Positions 45,567 through 54,574 of a DNA stretch of 64,000 bases are shown piece by piece; positions within the stretch are counted from its first letter, which is position 1; each line of letters opens with the position of its first letter. The stretch comes from Butyricimonas faecalis. Lineage in GTDB: Bacteria; Bacteroidota; Bacteroidia; Bacteroidales; Marinifilaceae. The stretch covers positions 3,906,001 through 3,970,000 of the forward strand of contig NZ_CP032819.1 in NCBI RefSeq assembly GCF_003991565.1, read 5' to 3'. The position numbers and the translations under genes are program-made. Under the pieces are notes generated by a model, which worked only from the letters and a program-made list of their open reading frames with translations, made no database searches and was not told where the DNA came from.

Positions 45567-46856
45567 TCAGTGTTCATGGCTGTGTCCGTGAGGGATTGCT
45601 CCGGAGGCAGAAGCCATTTTGACTTGATAGGCTCCTTGGGTTACAACTCGGTCTCCGGGGTGCAGGCCTTTGATGATCTGTACCTCTTTGCCGTTGTTGG
45701 CGCCTAATGCCACTTCTTGTTTGCGGTAGCCTTCCTCGTCAATTTGCACGTACACGTAGTGGGTTCCCATCTCGTTGGTCAACGCGGACACGGGGATGGA
45801 TAGCGTGTTTTCAATCGGGGCTGAAATAAGATATACTTCTACGAAGGAACCCGGAATGACTTCGCCTTTATTGTCAAATTCGAAAGATACGGGAATAAAG
45901 AATAAATTCTCGTTGGACGTTTTTCCGAAAGAAAGCAAGCGTCCATTCAAGTCTTCCAGGGAGTAGACTTTGTTGTCGTACGGAGTTTTGAAGTTAGCAC
46001 TCTTAATGGATTGCATGGCGTTGTAGTATCTTTGGGATACTTCAGCCCGGAGTACCAGGCGTTGGTTTTGAGAAACCGTTGCTAACGGTTGTCCTATCGT
46101 GATGTATTCTCCTTCTTTTACAAGAATGTTTTTCACGTGTCCGTTAATGGGGGCATTTACACTGACTCCCTTTGCCGTTTTGTTGTTAGATACGGCATCA
46201 TAAGCTGTTTTCGCATTCTCGAATTCTAACTTGGTGTTTTCGAATTCTTTTTGAGATATGATTTTATCCTTTACAAGAGATTCGGCACGGTCGTAGCTGG
46301 CTTTAGCAGCTTCGTAAGTTGCTTTTACTTTCGTGTAATAATCTCCTTCCGCGATGTTCTTGGAGGAAATCTGGAATAGGGATTGTCCTTTTTGCACCTT
46401 TGTTCCTTCCGTTAATTTGTTGGAGGTGAAAGAAACCACGCCGTTGCTGGTGGCAACGATAACGGCTTCATCGCCGGGTGCTGCGAGTATTTGTCCTGTT
46501 GTTTTTACTACTTGGTTGAAAGAAGCAGGTTGAATTTCCCGCACTTCAAAAGTGGTTTTTGCTGCCTGGGCTTTCGGGAAAATGATCTCGTCGCTGTGTT
46601 TTGCTTCTTCGCTTTCATGGTTGTGATCGGCGTGTTCATGGTCATGGCCTTCGTGGTTGTGATCATGTCCTTCATGGTCGTGGTCATGTCCTTCATGGCT
46701 GTGATCGTGTCCTTCATGACAATGATCATGTTCTTCGTGATTGTGTCCGGCATGAGTTTCCGTTTCTGAGTGATTGTGTTTATCTTGTGATGATTGGTTT
46801 TTGCATCCCCACAAAGAGATTGCCAGTATTGTAATAGCATAAATAATTGCTCTCAT
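45567..46856 (-). CDS. CusB/CzcB-family periplasmic adaptor with His-rich N-terminus
   Basis: 429 residues. Lipobox SLWGC gives lipidated Cys 18. Residues 27-87 are dominated by His, Asp and Glu and contain five heptads of the form HDHxHEG (43-77). The adaptor core follows: barrel-sandwich (VVKTTGQILAAPGDEAVIV, then SVNAPINGHVKNILVKEGEYI), a helical hairpin (about 185-250) and beta-barrel, ending GLHPGDRVVTQGAYQVKMA. The His-rich segment would bind zinc, nickel, cobalt or copper before export. The C-terminus HGHSHEH is again His-rich. It connects pump and channel across the periplasm. The DUF6769 protein upstream is also His/Cys-rich. Confidence 0.92.
   Translation of the reverse strand: MRAIIYAITILAISLWGCKNQSSQDKHNHSETETHAGHNHEEHDHCHEGHDHSHEGHDHDHEGHDHNHEGHDHEHADHNHESEEAKHSDEIIFPKAQAAKTTFEVREIQPASFNQVVKTTGQILAAPGDEAVIVATSNGVVSFTSNKLTEGTKVQKGQSLFQISSKNIAEGDYYTKVKATYEAAKASYDRAESLVKDKIISQKEFENTKLEFENAKTAYDAVSNNKTAKGVSVNAPINGHVKNILVKEGEYITIGQPLATVSQNQRLVLRAEVSQRYYNAMQSIKSANFKTPYDNKVYSLEDLNGRLLSFGKTSNENLFFIPVSFEFDNKGEVIPGSFVEVYLISAPIENTLSIPVSALTNEMGTHYVYVQIDEEGYRKQEVALGANNGKEVQIIKGLHPGDRVVTQGAYQVKMASASGAIPHGHSHEH
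46626..46730 (-). repeat. 21-base tandem repeat coding the HDHxHEG heptads
   Basis: Five consecutive 21-base units encode HDHCHEG, HDHSHEG, HDHDHEG, HDHNHEG and HDHEHAD (residues 43-77 of the adaptor). They vary mainly at the fourth position. Unit length is a multiple of three, so expansion or contraction stays in frame. Confidence 0.9.
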
Positions 46857-46929
46857 AATAAATGATTTAATGTTGAGAATAAAACAATAAATGATAATAG
46901 TCCGGTTTGCACCGGGCGAAAATTTCTAT

Positions 46930-47373
46930 TTAAGCTATTACGGTAGGAGGAGCCCTGCCGGCAGAGGTGACGCTCCACGTGATCGGGTGGAGGCGTTCCT
47001 GATAAAAGAGGGGTGGAAGTTCTTTTGGCGTTCCGAGTAGTAATAACGAGTGATCGAACCCGGCAATGGTCAGTATCGTCTGGAATAGTTGATCCGGAGT
47101 GATGTGCGGGCAACAATGACACTCGTCATGATGTTGTTTTATAACACTTGTCTGGAATAATAGCCTGACTTTACATTCTTCTTCAGCGGAATTTGATTCA
47201 TGTTCGTGATGGCATTGACATGCATTTTCAGTACATGAACTTTGTTCATGCATTGACGTGAAACATACCAATTTACCGTGGTGATGATGAGGCATAACGG
47301 ACGACAGTAGCATAATCATGCTAACAAAAATAAGCGGAATAATAGCTATCTGTCGTTTCCTCATGGTCCACAA
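46930..47373 (-). CDS. DUF6769-like His/Cys-rich exported protein
   Basis: 147 residues. A membrane or signal segment (about 10-28) ends VMPHHHHGKLVCF. The following part is exceptionally rich in Cys and His: CTENACQCHHEHE, then QHHDECHCCPHIT. It resembles the Bacteroidetes DUF6769 family, seen at the head of RND metal efflux operons; the family label is by recall. A role as periplasmic metal-binding or sensing partner of the adaptor, pump and channel downstream is likely but inferred. Start at 47373 or at the second ATG (47364). The promoter at 47388-47418 lies immediately upstream, so this is the first gene of the operon. Confidence 0.7.
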   Translation of the reverse strand: MWTMRKRQIAIIPLIFVSMIMLLSSVMPHHHHGKLVCFTSMHEQSSCTENACQCHHEHESNSAEEECKVRLLFQTSVIKQHHDECHCCPHITPDQLFQTILTIAGFDHSLLLLGTPKELPPLFYQERLHPITWSVTSAGRAPPTVIA

Positions 47374-47387
47374 ACCTTTAATTCATG

Positions 47388-47418
47388 CAAACGTAGTTTT
47401 TTTGTATGAATTTGCAAA
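47388..47418 (-). promoter_or_regulatory. Exact promoter match for the metal efflux operon
   Basis: On the minus strand TTTG (47418-47415), exactly 19 bases, then TACGTTTG (47395-47388) match the Bacteroidetes consensus without mismatch. The start would be near 47381, a few bases before the first gene. A near-perfect palindrome, GATTTG|CAAATT, overlaps the -33 box and could be the operator of an unseen metal regulator. Confidence 0.7.
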
Positions 47419-47447
47419 TCTTTACACGCAGTTTAATAAAACATTAA

Positions 47448-47834
47448 CTATTTCAACATCTGCTTCTCAAAGCCTTTCAGCATTAATTCCGCGGAAGCCG
47501 GGTTCGTTGCTAATGGAACATTGTGTACGTCACAAACGCGCATTAACATTTGTACATCCGGTTCGTGAGGGTGTTTCCCCAGCGGGTCACGGAAGAATAA
47601 AACCATTTGTACTTTGTGTTCTGCTACTTGTGCCGCAATTTGGGCATCTCCCCCGAGTGGACCGGACAGAAGGCGTTCAACTTTTAATCCGGCATCTTGA
47701 GCATGTTTCCCGGTAGTTCCGGTAGCAATGATTTCAATGTTTGCCGAGTGCATGAATTCATAATGTCTGTTTAGGAAAGCAACCATATCTGCTTTTTTCC
47801 CGTCATGTGCGATTACTGCTAGTTTCATCTTCAT
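47448..47834 (-). CDS. mgsA: Methylglyoxal synthase
   Basis: 128 residues. The fold and active site are plain: the phosphate loop IATGTTGKH, the SGPLGGDAQIAA segment bearing the catalytic Asp, and LFFRDPLGKHPHEPDVQMLMR with the substrate-binding His. It converts dihydroxyacetone phosphate to methylglyoxal and phosphate, a bypass of lower glycolysis when phosphate is limiting or sugar phosphates accumulate. It is cytoplasmic. Length and motifs match other bacterial MgsA proteins. It is followed by the efflux operon promoter, so it is a single-gene unit with its own promoter at 47851-47858. Confidence 0.95.
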   Translation of the reverse strand: MKMKLAVIAHDGKKADMVAFLNRHYEFMHSANIEIIATGTTGKHAQDAGLKVERLLSGPLGGDAQIAAQVAEHKVQMVLFFRDPLGKHPHEPDVQMLMRVCDVHNVPLATNPASAELMLKGFEKQMLK

Positions 47835-47850
47835 GTTATTTTAGGTCATA

Positions 47851-47858
47851 CAAATATA
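47851..47858 (-). promoter_or_regulatory. Candidate -7 box for mgsA
   Basis: Minus strand TATATTTG, an exact TAnnTTTG match 17 bases before the ATG. No -33 TTTG at 19 bases. The implied leader is very short. Confidence 0.4.
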
Positions 47859-47885
47859 CGAATATGTAAGTGAAAAACCGGAAGG

Positions 47886-49004
47886 CTAAAACCTAAAAGT
47901 TTTGCTTGATTGCAGTATAGAATCCGTTCTTCTGAAGAAGTTTTTACTCTTCGTTAGGTGAAAATCTTTCATAACGCTGTCGGCCAAGCTCTCCGGTACC
48001 ACGTAATAACGGCGCCGTCCTTCCTCGTAAGGGCGGTACATATAAAATTTGATCGGCTTCATTTGATAATGTACAGGAAGGTCCCGAGGTTTCGTTAAAG
48101 TTAAGCGAATACATATTCCCCCCTCTGTTCCTTGTTGGGATTGGTTGGAAATAAAGTTACCTAGGGAGAAAGCGGTAACGCCTAATGTGTCTTTGTCCGG
48201 GATGTAATATTCTATAGGCTGAACTACGTGAGGATGTGAGCCGATGACGATATCTGCTCCTTGTTCATGCAGCCATTTACCTAATGTCCGTTGTTCCTTG
48301 TTGGGTAAGCTATGATATTCATATCCCCAGTGCATGAAAGCTATGATGTTGGTGGCCGTATCCCGGCGAGCCCGTTGAATATCTTGTCTTATAACGGTTG
48401 TGTCGATGTGCGGGACTACAAAGCCTTTCGGGACGGGCAGTCCGTTTGTCCCGTAAGTGTAATTGAGCAATGCTATTTTGAATCCGTTTTTTTTGAGGTA
48501 GAGCGGGTGTTCCTTTTGATAGCTGAGCGTGTCCGTGAATGTTCCTGTATGTGGGATTTTCAATGAATCCAGATAATAGATCGTATTGGCGATCCCTTTC
48601 CCGAGTTGGTCGCAACTATGATTGTTGGCGGTAACAAATGTTGTTACTCCCAGTTGATGAAGATCCCGGGCGATTTGCCAAGGAGAACAGAATCGGGGAT
48701 AACCGGAAAAATCTTTATTTCCCAAGGTTGTTTCCAAGTTCGCAATGACGAAATCTGCATCTGCCCAATAGGGAGCAATGTACTTGAAACATTTTCGGTA
48801 TTTGTAGTCTTTTTCCGACGGTTCGTGAGCGCTGTGTATCTGTGGAAGATGTTGCATGATGTCCCCGCAAAACAAAAGGGTTAATGTTTGTGGTGAGTGA
48901 GGAAATTCCGACGGGAGATCGGTTTGTACGGATGATTTCTTTTCTTTGCAAGAGGTGAACAACAGGAAAAAGATGCAAAACAAGAGAGTTGGGTTATAGT
49001 GCAT
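47886..49004 (-). CDS. CapA-family metallophosphatase-like lipoprotein
   Basis: 372 residues. Lipobox LFTSC gives Cys 19. The body is the PGA_cap/CapA domain of the calcineurin-like superfamily: LLFCGDIMQHLPQ, FVIANLETTLG, VTTFVTANNHSCDQLGKG, IIAFMHWGYEYHSLPN and DIVIGSHPHVVQPIEYY, which together would hold two metals. CapA in Bacillus helps anchor or release poly-gamma-glutamate, but most Gram-negative members have no proven role. It is likely attached to the outer membrane. It follows the terminator at 49052-49067 by about 40 bases, so it is transcribed separately. Confidence 0.85.
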   Translation of the reverse strand: MHYNPTLLFCIFFLLFTSCKEKKSSVQTDLPSEFPHSPQTLTLLFCGDIMQHLPQIHSAHEPSEKDYKYRKCFKYIAPYWADADFVIANLETTLGNKDFSGYPRFCSPWQIARDLHQLGVTTFVTANNHSCDQLGKGIANTIYYLDSLKIPHTGTFTDTLSYQKEHPLYLKKNGFKIALLNYTYGTNGLPVPKGFVVPHIDTTVIRQDIQRARRDTATNIIAFMHWGYEYHSLPNKEQRTLGKWLHEQGADIVIGSHPHVVQPIEYYIPDKDTLGVTAFSLGNFISNQSQQGTEGGICIRLTLTKPRDLPVHYQMKPIKFYMYRPYEEGRRRYYVVPESLADSVMKDFHLTKSKNFFRRTDSILQSSKTFRF

Positions 49005-49051
49005 GTATTTTTATTTTTTCAAGTTGATCCATGAGAAAGGGGATAAAAAAA

Positions 49052-49067
49052 GCCGTCCGAAGACGGC
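49052..49067 (-). terminator. Terminator after the DsbD-N-like gene
   Basis: On the minus strand GCCGTC-TTCG-GACGGC with seven T following. A UUCG tetraloop caps a 6-bp GC stem, 7 bases past the stop at 49075. Confidence 0.9.
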
Positions 49068-49074
49068 CTTTTGA

Positions 49075-49536
49075 TTATTTCGTTAATTCGAATTCAAATT
49101 CTTCTTCGGCAGGAGGGATACATTGTCCACCGGAGCAAGACATGTATTCTATATAGCCTACTAATTTAGCTTTATCTTTTTTCAATTTTACCCGTTGAAC
49201 GAAAGTTACGGTTCCTTCGAAATATTTCAATTCCATGTTGAAGGCTTCGCTCTTTTCGGTTTTCGGTTCTGTAGTTGCTTTAAATTCTCCTACTAATTCA
49301 ATGTCTTTTGTCTCATCTTCATCCATATTGAAGGTTGTAGGAAGAGGTCCGTTTTCCGGTAATTTGGTATCATACAGATGCCAGCCGCTTTCAATAGTTG
49401 CTTTGCAGATGATGTCATAAACACCTTCGCTTACTTTTTTGAAAGAAATTTGCCATTTCACGGGTTTTAATACCTGTGAATTTGCAGCTCCAACCATTAA
49501 GGTCAATATTGCTGTAAGAATTAATAGTCTTTTCAT
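49075..49536 (-). CDS. Exported DsbD N-terminal-domain-like protein
   Basis: 153 residues with a signal peptide (1-20). The remaining part matches the beta-sandwich N-terminal domain of DsbD: VKWQISFKKVSEGVYDIICKATIESGWHLYDTKLP, and late CSGGQCIPP with Cys134 and Cys139, equivalent to the redox-active pair in DsbD (the loop here is one residue shorter). It would accept electrons from a membrane partner and reduce periplasmic thiol proteins. The membrane and thioredoxin parts of DsbD are not encoded here, so partners lie elsewhere; the TlpA proteins of the window are candidate clients. A strong terminator follows. Confidence 0.75.
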   Translation of the reverse strand: MKRLLILTAILTLMVGAANSQVLKPVKWQISFKKVSEGVYDIICKATIESGWHLYDTKLPENGPLPTTFNMDEDETKDIELVGEFKATTEPKTEKSEAFNMELKYFEGTVTFVQRVKLKKDKAKLVGYIEYMSCSGGQCIPPAEEEFEFELTK

Positions 49537-49636
49537 GAATAAATTAAATTAGTTTTTAAATAATTTCTCTCTAAAATTTCGTGATGCAAAGTACGAAATT
49601 ATCGAGAGAAATTATGTTAGCTTATAGTTAAATTTT

Positions 49637-52507
49637 TTATAATGTTTTTTTCACGGCCACTTCTTCAAAACTTTCGATGAAATCTCCTGTCTGGATATCG
49701 TTGTAATTGTTGATGTTCAAACCACATTCGAATCCCTTGGCAACTTCTTTCACGTCATCCTTGAAGCGTTTCAATGATCCCAGTTCACCTGTGTAGATCA
49801 CGATACCATCCCGAATCACGCGTACTTTTGAAGTGCGAGTAATTTTTCCGTCTCTCACGATACATCCGGCAATCGTTCCCACCTTGGAAATTTTGAATGT
49901 TTCAAGCACTTCCACGGTAGAGGTGATCTCTTCCTTGAATTCTGGGGATAACATACCTTCCATTGCAGCTTTGATTTCCTCGATTGCCGTGTAGATGATC
50001 GAGTAAAGTCGGATATCGATTTCCTCTTTCTCTGCCAACTTTCTGGCACTCATAGACGGACGTACCTGGAAGCCGATGATGATGGCGTTCGATGCGGCAG
50101 CCAACATGACATCGCCTTCGGAAATTTGTCCCACGGCTTTGTGGATCACGTTCACCTGAATTTCCGGGGTCGATAACTTGATCAAAGAGTCGGACAATGC
50201 CTCGATAGAACCATCCACGTCTCCTTTTACGATGATGTTCAACTCTTGGAAGTTTCCGATAGCGATACGTCTACCGATTTCATCCAGCGTGATATGTTTC
50301 TGGGTACGCAACCCTTGTTCGCGTTGCAATTGTTCTCGCTTGTTAGCCAATGCACGGGCGTCTTTCTCGTTACCCATGACGTTGAATTTGTCACCGGCCT
50401 GTGGAGCCCCGTTCAATCCGAGGATCAATGCCGGGCAGGATGGTCCGGCTTCCTCCATTTTACTTCCGCGTTCATTGAACATGGCTTTCACGTGTCCGAA
50501 ATATTGTCCGGCAAGTACCACGTCTCCCACGTGTAGCGTTCCGCTCTGTACGAGTACGGTTGCCACGTAACCCCGTCCCTTATCCAAAGAGGATTCGATG
50601 ATTGAACCGATTGCTTTTCGTTTCGGGTTAGCTTTTAATTCCAGAATTTCTGCTTCAAGCAATACTTTCTCCAGGAGTTCTTCTACATGCAAACCTTTCT
50701 TGGCCGAGATTTCCTGGCATTGGTATTTACCTCCCCATTCTTCTACCAAGTAGTTCATGGCGGCCAGTTCTTCCCGAATTTTGTCCGGATTAGCTCCCGG
50801 TTTGTCTATCTTGTTTATTGCGAATACAATAGGTACTCCTGCGGCACTGGCATGATTGATTGCCTCGACGGTCTGTGGCATGACATTGTCATCAGCTGCG
50901 ATAATAATGATAGCAATATCCGTTACTTGAGCACCTCTGGCACGCATGGCGGTAAATGCCTCGTGTCCCGGAGTATCCAAGAAAGTCACGGTTCTGCCGT
51001 CGGCAAGTTGCACGCTGTAAGCACCGATGTGCTGGGTGATACCTCCGGCCTCTCCGGCAATCACGTTTGCTTTACGGATATAGTCCAGTAAAGATGTTTT
51101 ACCGTGGTCAACGTGTCCCATGACGGTCACGATGGGTGGACGGGGTTCCATGTGTTCTTCCTGTTCGTCTTCATCCTCGTCGATAGCCTCTTGAATATCC
51201 ACGCTCACGAATTCAACGTCGAAGCCGAATTCTTCTGCCACGATATTGATGGTTTCAGCGTCCAGACGTTGGTTGATGGACACGAACAAGCCAAGAGACA
51301 TACAAGTAGAGATAATATCTGCCACGGAAATATCCATCATGGTTGCTAGTTCGCTAACCGTAACAAATTCTGTAAGTTTAAGAATACTCTTTTCCAGCTC
51401 TGCCTGCTCCATTTCAGCCTGCATTTTCTGGTGTACCGCATCTCGTTTGTCTCTCCGGTGTTTGGAACTCTTGGTTTTTCCCTTGCTTCCCAAACGGGCA
51501 AACGTGTCTTTGATTTGCTTTTGTACGTCTTCTTCAGAAATTTCGGCCTTGCTGGCTTTCTTTTTCTTTATTTTCTTTAGCTTCTTCTTGCTTTCTTCCT
51601 GTTTCGCCGTTTTCGAAATTTCAATGTTGATTTTCTCGTCTTTCTTCAGAATCCGTTTTCTTTTTTTACGTATTTCTGATTCATCCGAATCATCCTCACC
51701 ATCGTTTATTACGATGTTTTTCTTGAGCGTAATTTCATCCGTACCCTTGGGAGGAACTAAAGATTTTTTCTTGAGTTCTCGTTTGTCCCTTTCTCTTTCC
51801 TGTTTACTCTTTTTCGGGGGGCGGGTGCGTTGATTGATGGCGTCCAAATCAATCGTTCCGACAACCTTCACGTCTTTAATCGCCGGGGTCGGTGATTTGT
51901 AGCTTACTTCCCTGTCGATTCTGTTGGAATAATTTTCACCCCGGGGTTTTTCTTCCTGACGGTTTTCAACTTTCGGTTGCTTGATGATCGTTTTCGGAGG
52001 TCTGGCAACAGGAGCCGGTGTCTCTTCCCGTTCAGGCTTTTGTGTTTGTGCTGCCGCGGGAGTTTCTTTTACCTGTGGCTCTACCGGTTTTTCCACCTTC
52101 TTTTCTTCTACTTTCACCTCTTTTTTCTCCTCGACTTTCTCTTCCGGTTTCTGTTGTTTATTCAGTTTGTTCAGATCGATGTGATCCACAACCTTGATTT
52201 TGTTTTCCAGTTTGATCTCGTCTTTTATAGATATGAATTCCGGCGTATGTTCTTCCGTGCCATTGTTCATGTTGTCAATGGTAACCGTTTCTTTTTTTAA
52301 CCGTGTATTTTTTAAATCTACCCGATTGGATTCTTTTTTAGCTTCGCTATCGGTAGAAAATTCTTTTGCTACCAAAGCGTACTGGTCATCTGTTAATTTT
52401 GCATTTGGATCAGATGAAATCTTAATCCCCTTTTCCTGCAGGTAATCCACTATCGTGGACAATCCTACGTTAAATTCTCTAGCAACTTTACTTAGTCTAA
52501 CTGCCAT
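49637..52507 (-). CDS. infB: Translation initiation factor IF-2
   Basis: 956 residues. An IF2_N-like start ([17 protein letters not shown]) is followed by about 300 residues of highly charged, Lys/Glu/Pro-rich linker, then the GTPase domain with [15 protein letters not shown] (G1), [15 protein letters not shown] (G3), and NKIDKPGAN (G4). The EF-Tu-like domain 2 and C-terminal domains that bind initiator tRNA follow, ending [14 protein letters not shown]. It brings fMet-tRNA to the ribosome. It ends the rimP-nusA-infB operon, which is conserved across bacteria; gaps are 42 and 15 bases. Confidence 0.97.
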   Translation of the reverse strand: MAVRLSKVAREFNVGLSTIVDYLQEKGIKISSDPNAKLTDDQYALVAKEFSTDSEAKKESNRVDLKNTRLKKETVTIDNMNNGTEEHTPEFISIKDEIKLENKIKVVDHIDLNKLNKQQKPEEKVEEKKEVKVEEKKVEKPVEPQVKETPAAAQTQKPEREETPAPVARPPKTIIKQPKVENRQEEKPRGENYSNRIDREVSYKSPTPAIKDVKVVGTIDLDAINQRTRPPKKSKQERERDKRELKKKSLVPPKGTDEITLKKNIVINDGEDDSDESEIRKKRKRILKKDEKINIEISKTAKQEESKKKLKKIKKKKASKAEISEEDVQKQIKDTFARLGSKGKTKSSKHRRDKRDAVHQKMQAEMEQAELEKSILKLTEFVTVSELATMMDISVADIISTCMSLGLFVSINQRLDAETINIVAEEFGFDVEFVSVDIQEAIDEDEDEQEEHMEPRPPIVTVMGHVDHGKTSLLDYIRKANVIAGEAGGITQHIGAYSVQLADGRTVTFLDTPGHEAFTAMRARGAQVTDIAIIIIAADDNVMPQTVEAINHASAAGVPIVFAINKIDKPGANPDKIREELAAMNYLVEEWGGKYQCQEISAKKGLHVEELLEKVLLEAEILELKANPKRKAIGSIIESSLDKGRGYVATVLVQSGTLHVGDVVLAGQYFGHVKAMFNERGSKMEEAGPSCPALILGLNGAPQAGDKFNVMGNEKDARALANKREQLQREQGLRTQKHITLDEIGRRIAIGNFQELNIIVKGDVDGSIEALSDSLIKLSTPEIQVNVIHKAVGQISEGDVMLAAASNAIIIGFQVRPSMSARKLAEKEEIDIRLYSIIYTAIEEIKAAMEGMLSPEFKEEITSTVEVLETFKISKVGTIAGCIVRDGKITRTSKVRVIRDGIVIYTGELGSLKRFKDDVKEVAKGFECGLNINNYNDIQTGDFIESFEEVAVKKTL

Positions 52508-52549
52508 ATTAAGATTTTATTTTACAAGCATTATAACCTTGAGCGTTCC

Positions 52550-53788
52550 TTATTCAAATTCGGCTCTTAATATTTTGAGAACATCCCTGATGGTCTCTAT
52601 CTCAAGATCAGTCCTGCTCTCTAATTCTGATTCACTTAACTCTAACACGCTCTTTGCCGTATCACAACCCACGCGTTTCAGTTCTTCGATTACCCATGGT
52701 TCAATCTCGTCGGAGAATTCTTCCAAGTTAACGTCTTCTTCCTCTGCGGCTTCAAGTTCACGATAAACATCAATCTCGTACCCCGTGAGCTGGCTGGCCA
52801 GTTTGATATTCAAACCGCCTTTACCGATGGCCAGAGAAACTTCCTCCGGATTCAGGTAAACGTTTGCTCTCTTGTTTTCCTCGTCCATTTCGATCTTGTT
52901 GATCTTAGCCGGGTTTAACGCACGGGTGATGTATAGCTGGATGTTGTTCGTGTAGTTGATCACGTCGATGTTTTCGTTTCTTAATTCCCGAACAATTCCG
53001 TGAATACGCGAACCTTTCATGCCGACACAAGCTCCCACCGGATCAATACGATCGTCATAGGATTCAACGGCTACCTTAGCCCGTTCACCCGGAACACGCA
53101 CCACGTTTTTAATCGTGATCAAACCGTCGAATATTTCCGGAACTTCATTCTCGAAGAGTCTTTCGAGGAACACGGGTGATGTACGGGAAAGAACGATGTA
53201 CGGGGAAGCGTTCTTCATTTCCACGCGAATTACGACAGCCCGGATGGTATCTCCTTTCTTGAAGAAATCGCTGGGAATTTGTTCTTGTTTCGGGAGAATT
53301 AACTCATTTCCCTCGTCATCCAGTACCAGAATTTCTTTTTTCCACACCTGATAAACTTCGCCGGTCACGATCTGACCCACTTTCTCTTTATATTTAGTGA
53401 AAATGTGATCTTTTTCCAGTTCAAGAATCCGGGCAGAAAGGTTCTGTCTCAATGCCAGAACGGAACGACGTCCGAAATCTTTGAATTTCACTTCGTCTGT
53501 CACCTCTTCTCCCACTTCATAGTCTGCATCGATTTTCTTGGCTTCTGTCAACGAGATTTGGGCATTCGGATCTTCGAAAGCATCGTCTTCTACCACGATA
53601 CGGTTTCTCCAGATTTCCAAGTCTCCTTTGTCAATATTTATGATGATGTCAAAATTCTCGTCCGTTCCGTAACGCTTGATAAGCATGTTTCTGAATATAT
53701 CTTCCAACACTCTCATCAAGGTTGCCCTATCAATATTTTTAAGTTCTTTAAATTCTGCAAATGAATCTATCAAATTAATGGCTTCCAT
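52550..53788 (-). CDS. nusA: Transcription termination/antitermination factor NusA
   Basis: 412 residues. The N-terminal RNA polymerase-binding domain (1-130), S1 domain (about 135-200; GQIVTGEVYQVWKKEILV), and two KH domains (VRVPGERAKVAVESYDDRIDPVGACVGMKGSRI, then VSLAIGKGGLNIKLASQLTGYEIDVY) are all seen. The acidic C-terminal tail is short, as usual in Bacteroidetes. NusA modulates pausing, termination and antitermination. It sits between rimP and infB. Confidence 0.96.
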   Translation of the reverse strand: MEAINLIDSFAEFKELKNIDRATLMRVLEDIFRNMLIKRYGTDENFDIIINIDKGDLEIWRNRIVVEDDAFEDPNAQISLTEAKKIDADYEVGEEVTDEVKFKDFGRRSVLALRQNLSARILELEKDHIFTKYKEKVGQIVTGEVYQVWKKEILVLDDEGNELILPKQEQIPSDFFKKGDTIRAVVIRVEMKNASPYIVLSRTSPVFLERLFENEVPEIFDGLITIKNVVRVPGERAKVAVESYDDRIDPVGACVGMKGSRIHGIVRELRNENIDVINYTNNIQLYITRALNPAKINKIEMDEENKRANVYLNPEEVSLAIGKGGLNIKLASQLTGYEIDVYRELEAAEEEDVNLEEFSDEIEPWVIEELKRVGCDTAKSVLELSESELESRTDLEIETIRDVLKILRAEFE

Positions 53789-53803
53789 TTTTATTTTATG
53801 TAT

Positions 53804-54268
53804 TTAGAAAACAACAATATCTTTAACCTCCTTTATGTCTGTAAAATGAATCTCTTTCTCCACTTTGACAACGCTTTTTTTCTTTTTTCCTTCCACGGCG
53901 ACTTTTTCTTCACATTCGATCACGATCCCCGTGTTGGAATGGGATTTTAATATTCCTTGTAATTTTTCCCCGTTTTGCAGTTTTACCTCTACTTGGTTCC
54001 CTAGGTTTTTCTCGTATTGTTGGGGAACTTTGAAGGGATAACCGATCCCGGCGCTCGAAACGGTTAACTCGAAATCTTCAACATCTCGATCCAATTTGGC
54101 ATCCAATTGTTTGCTGAGGGTCACGCAGGAATCCACGTTAATGCCCTTCAGAGAGTCGATGTAGACCTCGATCGAGTTTTCCGAAGATACTTTCAAGTCC
54201 ACCAGAAACAAATCTGTCCCTTGCAGTATTGTTTCAATAATGTCTTTTATTTCCTCTGTACTTTTCAT
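53804..54268 (-). CDS. rimP: Ribosome maturation factor RimP
   Basis: 154 residues from the ATG at 54268 (MKSTEEIKDIIETIL). The frame runs further upstream to 54346, but that part overlaps the promoter and leader hairpin and is not conserved. The RimP N-terminal alpha/beta domain has FLVDLKVSSENSIEVYIDS and LDRDVEDFELTVSSAGIGYPFK; the C-terminal SH3-like barrel has VEVKLQNGEKLQGILKSHSNTGIVIE. RimP assists 30S subunit assembly. It is the first gene of the rimP-nusA-infB operon. Confidence 0.95.
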   Translation of the reverse strand: MKSTEEIKDIIETILQGTDLFLVDLKVSSENSIEVYIDSLKGINVDSCVTLSKQLDAKLDRDVEDFELTVSSAGIGYPFKVPQQYEKNLGNQVEVKLQNGEKLQGILKSHSNTGIVIECEEKVAVEGKKKKSVVKVEKEIHFTDIKEVKDIVVF

Positions 54269-54295
54269 TCTACTCTTTAATCTAAGATAACAGAA

Positions 54296-54316
54296 GAGGG
54301 GACTAATCGCCCCCTC
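54296..54316 (-). other. Leader hairpin upstream of rimP
   Basis: GAGGGG (54296-54301) and CCCCTC (54311-54316) pair in the short leader between the promoter and rimP. No T run follows on the minus strand, so it is not an evident terminator. It is possibly a site of autoregulation by NusA or RimP (speculative). Confidence 0.4.
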
Positions 54317-54335
54317 GTTTGTTAATAACCGAGTG

Positions 54336-54366
54336 CAAAGATACAATTAATTATTTTTAATCCAAA
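54336..54366 (-). promoter_or_regulatory. Exact promoter match for the rimP-nusA-infB operon
   Basis: On the minus strand TTTG (54366-54363), 19 bases, then TATCTTTG (54343-54336) match the Bacteroidetes consensus exactly. The predicted start near 54329 leaves a 60-base leader containing the hairpin at 54296-54316. Confidence 0.75.
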
Positions 54367-54549
54367 GAGTTCCAGTAGAAAATAGGTGAGATCCGGATAT
54401 TTTTTCGGGGCGAACGTTTCCGGAGAAGATGTCGCATGTCAAGGCAAACACTCTTGACGGTAAGTCTTTAAGTGTTGATATGTATGATTTTAAATATTAG
54501 TATTGAAACATATTTGTCATATTTTCTATATAGTTCCAAATAAAATTTG

Positions 54550-54557
54550 TAAGTTTG
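54550..54557 (+). promoter_or_regulatory. Candidate -7 box for lpxD
   Basis: TAAGTTTG is an exact TAnnTTTG match, 17 bases before the lpxD ATG. No TTTG at 19 bases upstream. The 306-base gap between the divergent rimP and lpxD holds this box, the rimP promoter and leader, and nothing else that I recognise. Confidence 0.4.
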
Positions 54558-54574
54558 CCGAAATTTTTTGAATT

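Noticed and set aside
46626..46730. Possible CRISPR-like array
   Set aside because: The repeats are contiguous 21-base coding units with no spacers.
51246..51833. Plus-strand open frame of 195 codons opposite infB
   Set aside because: It is antisense to the charged linker of IF-2; its Ser/Phe-rich composition mirrors the Lys/Glu codons.
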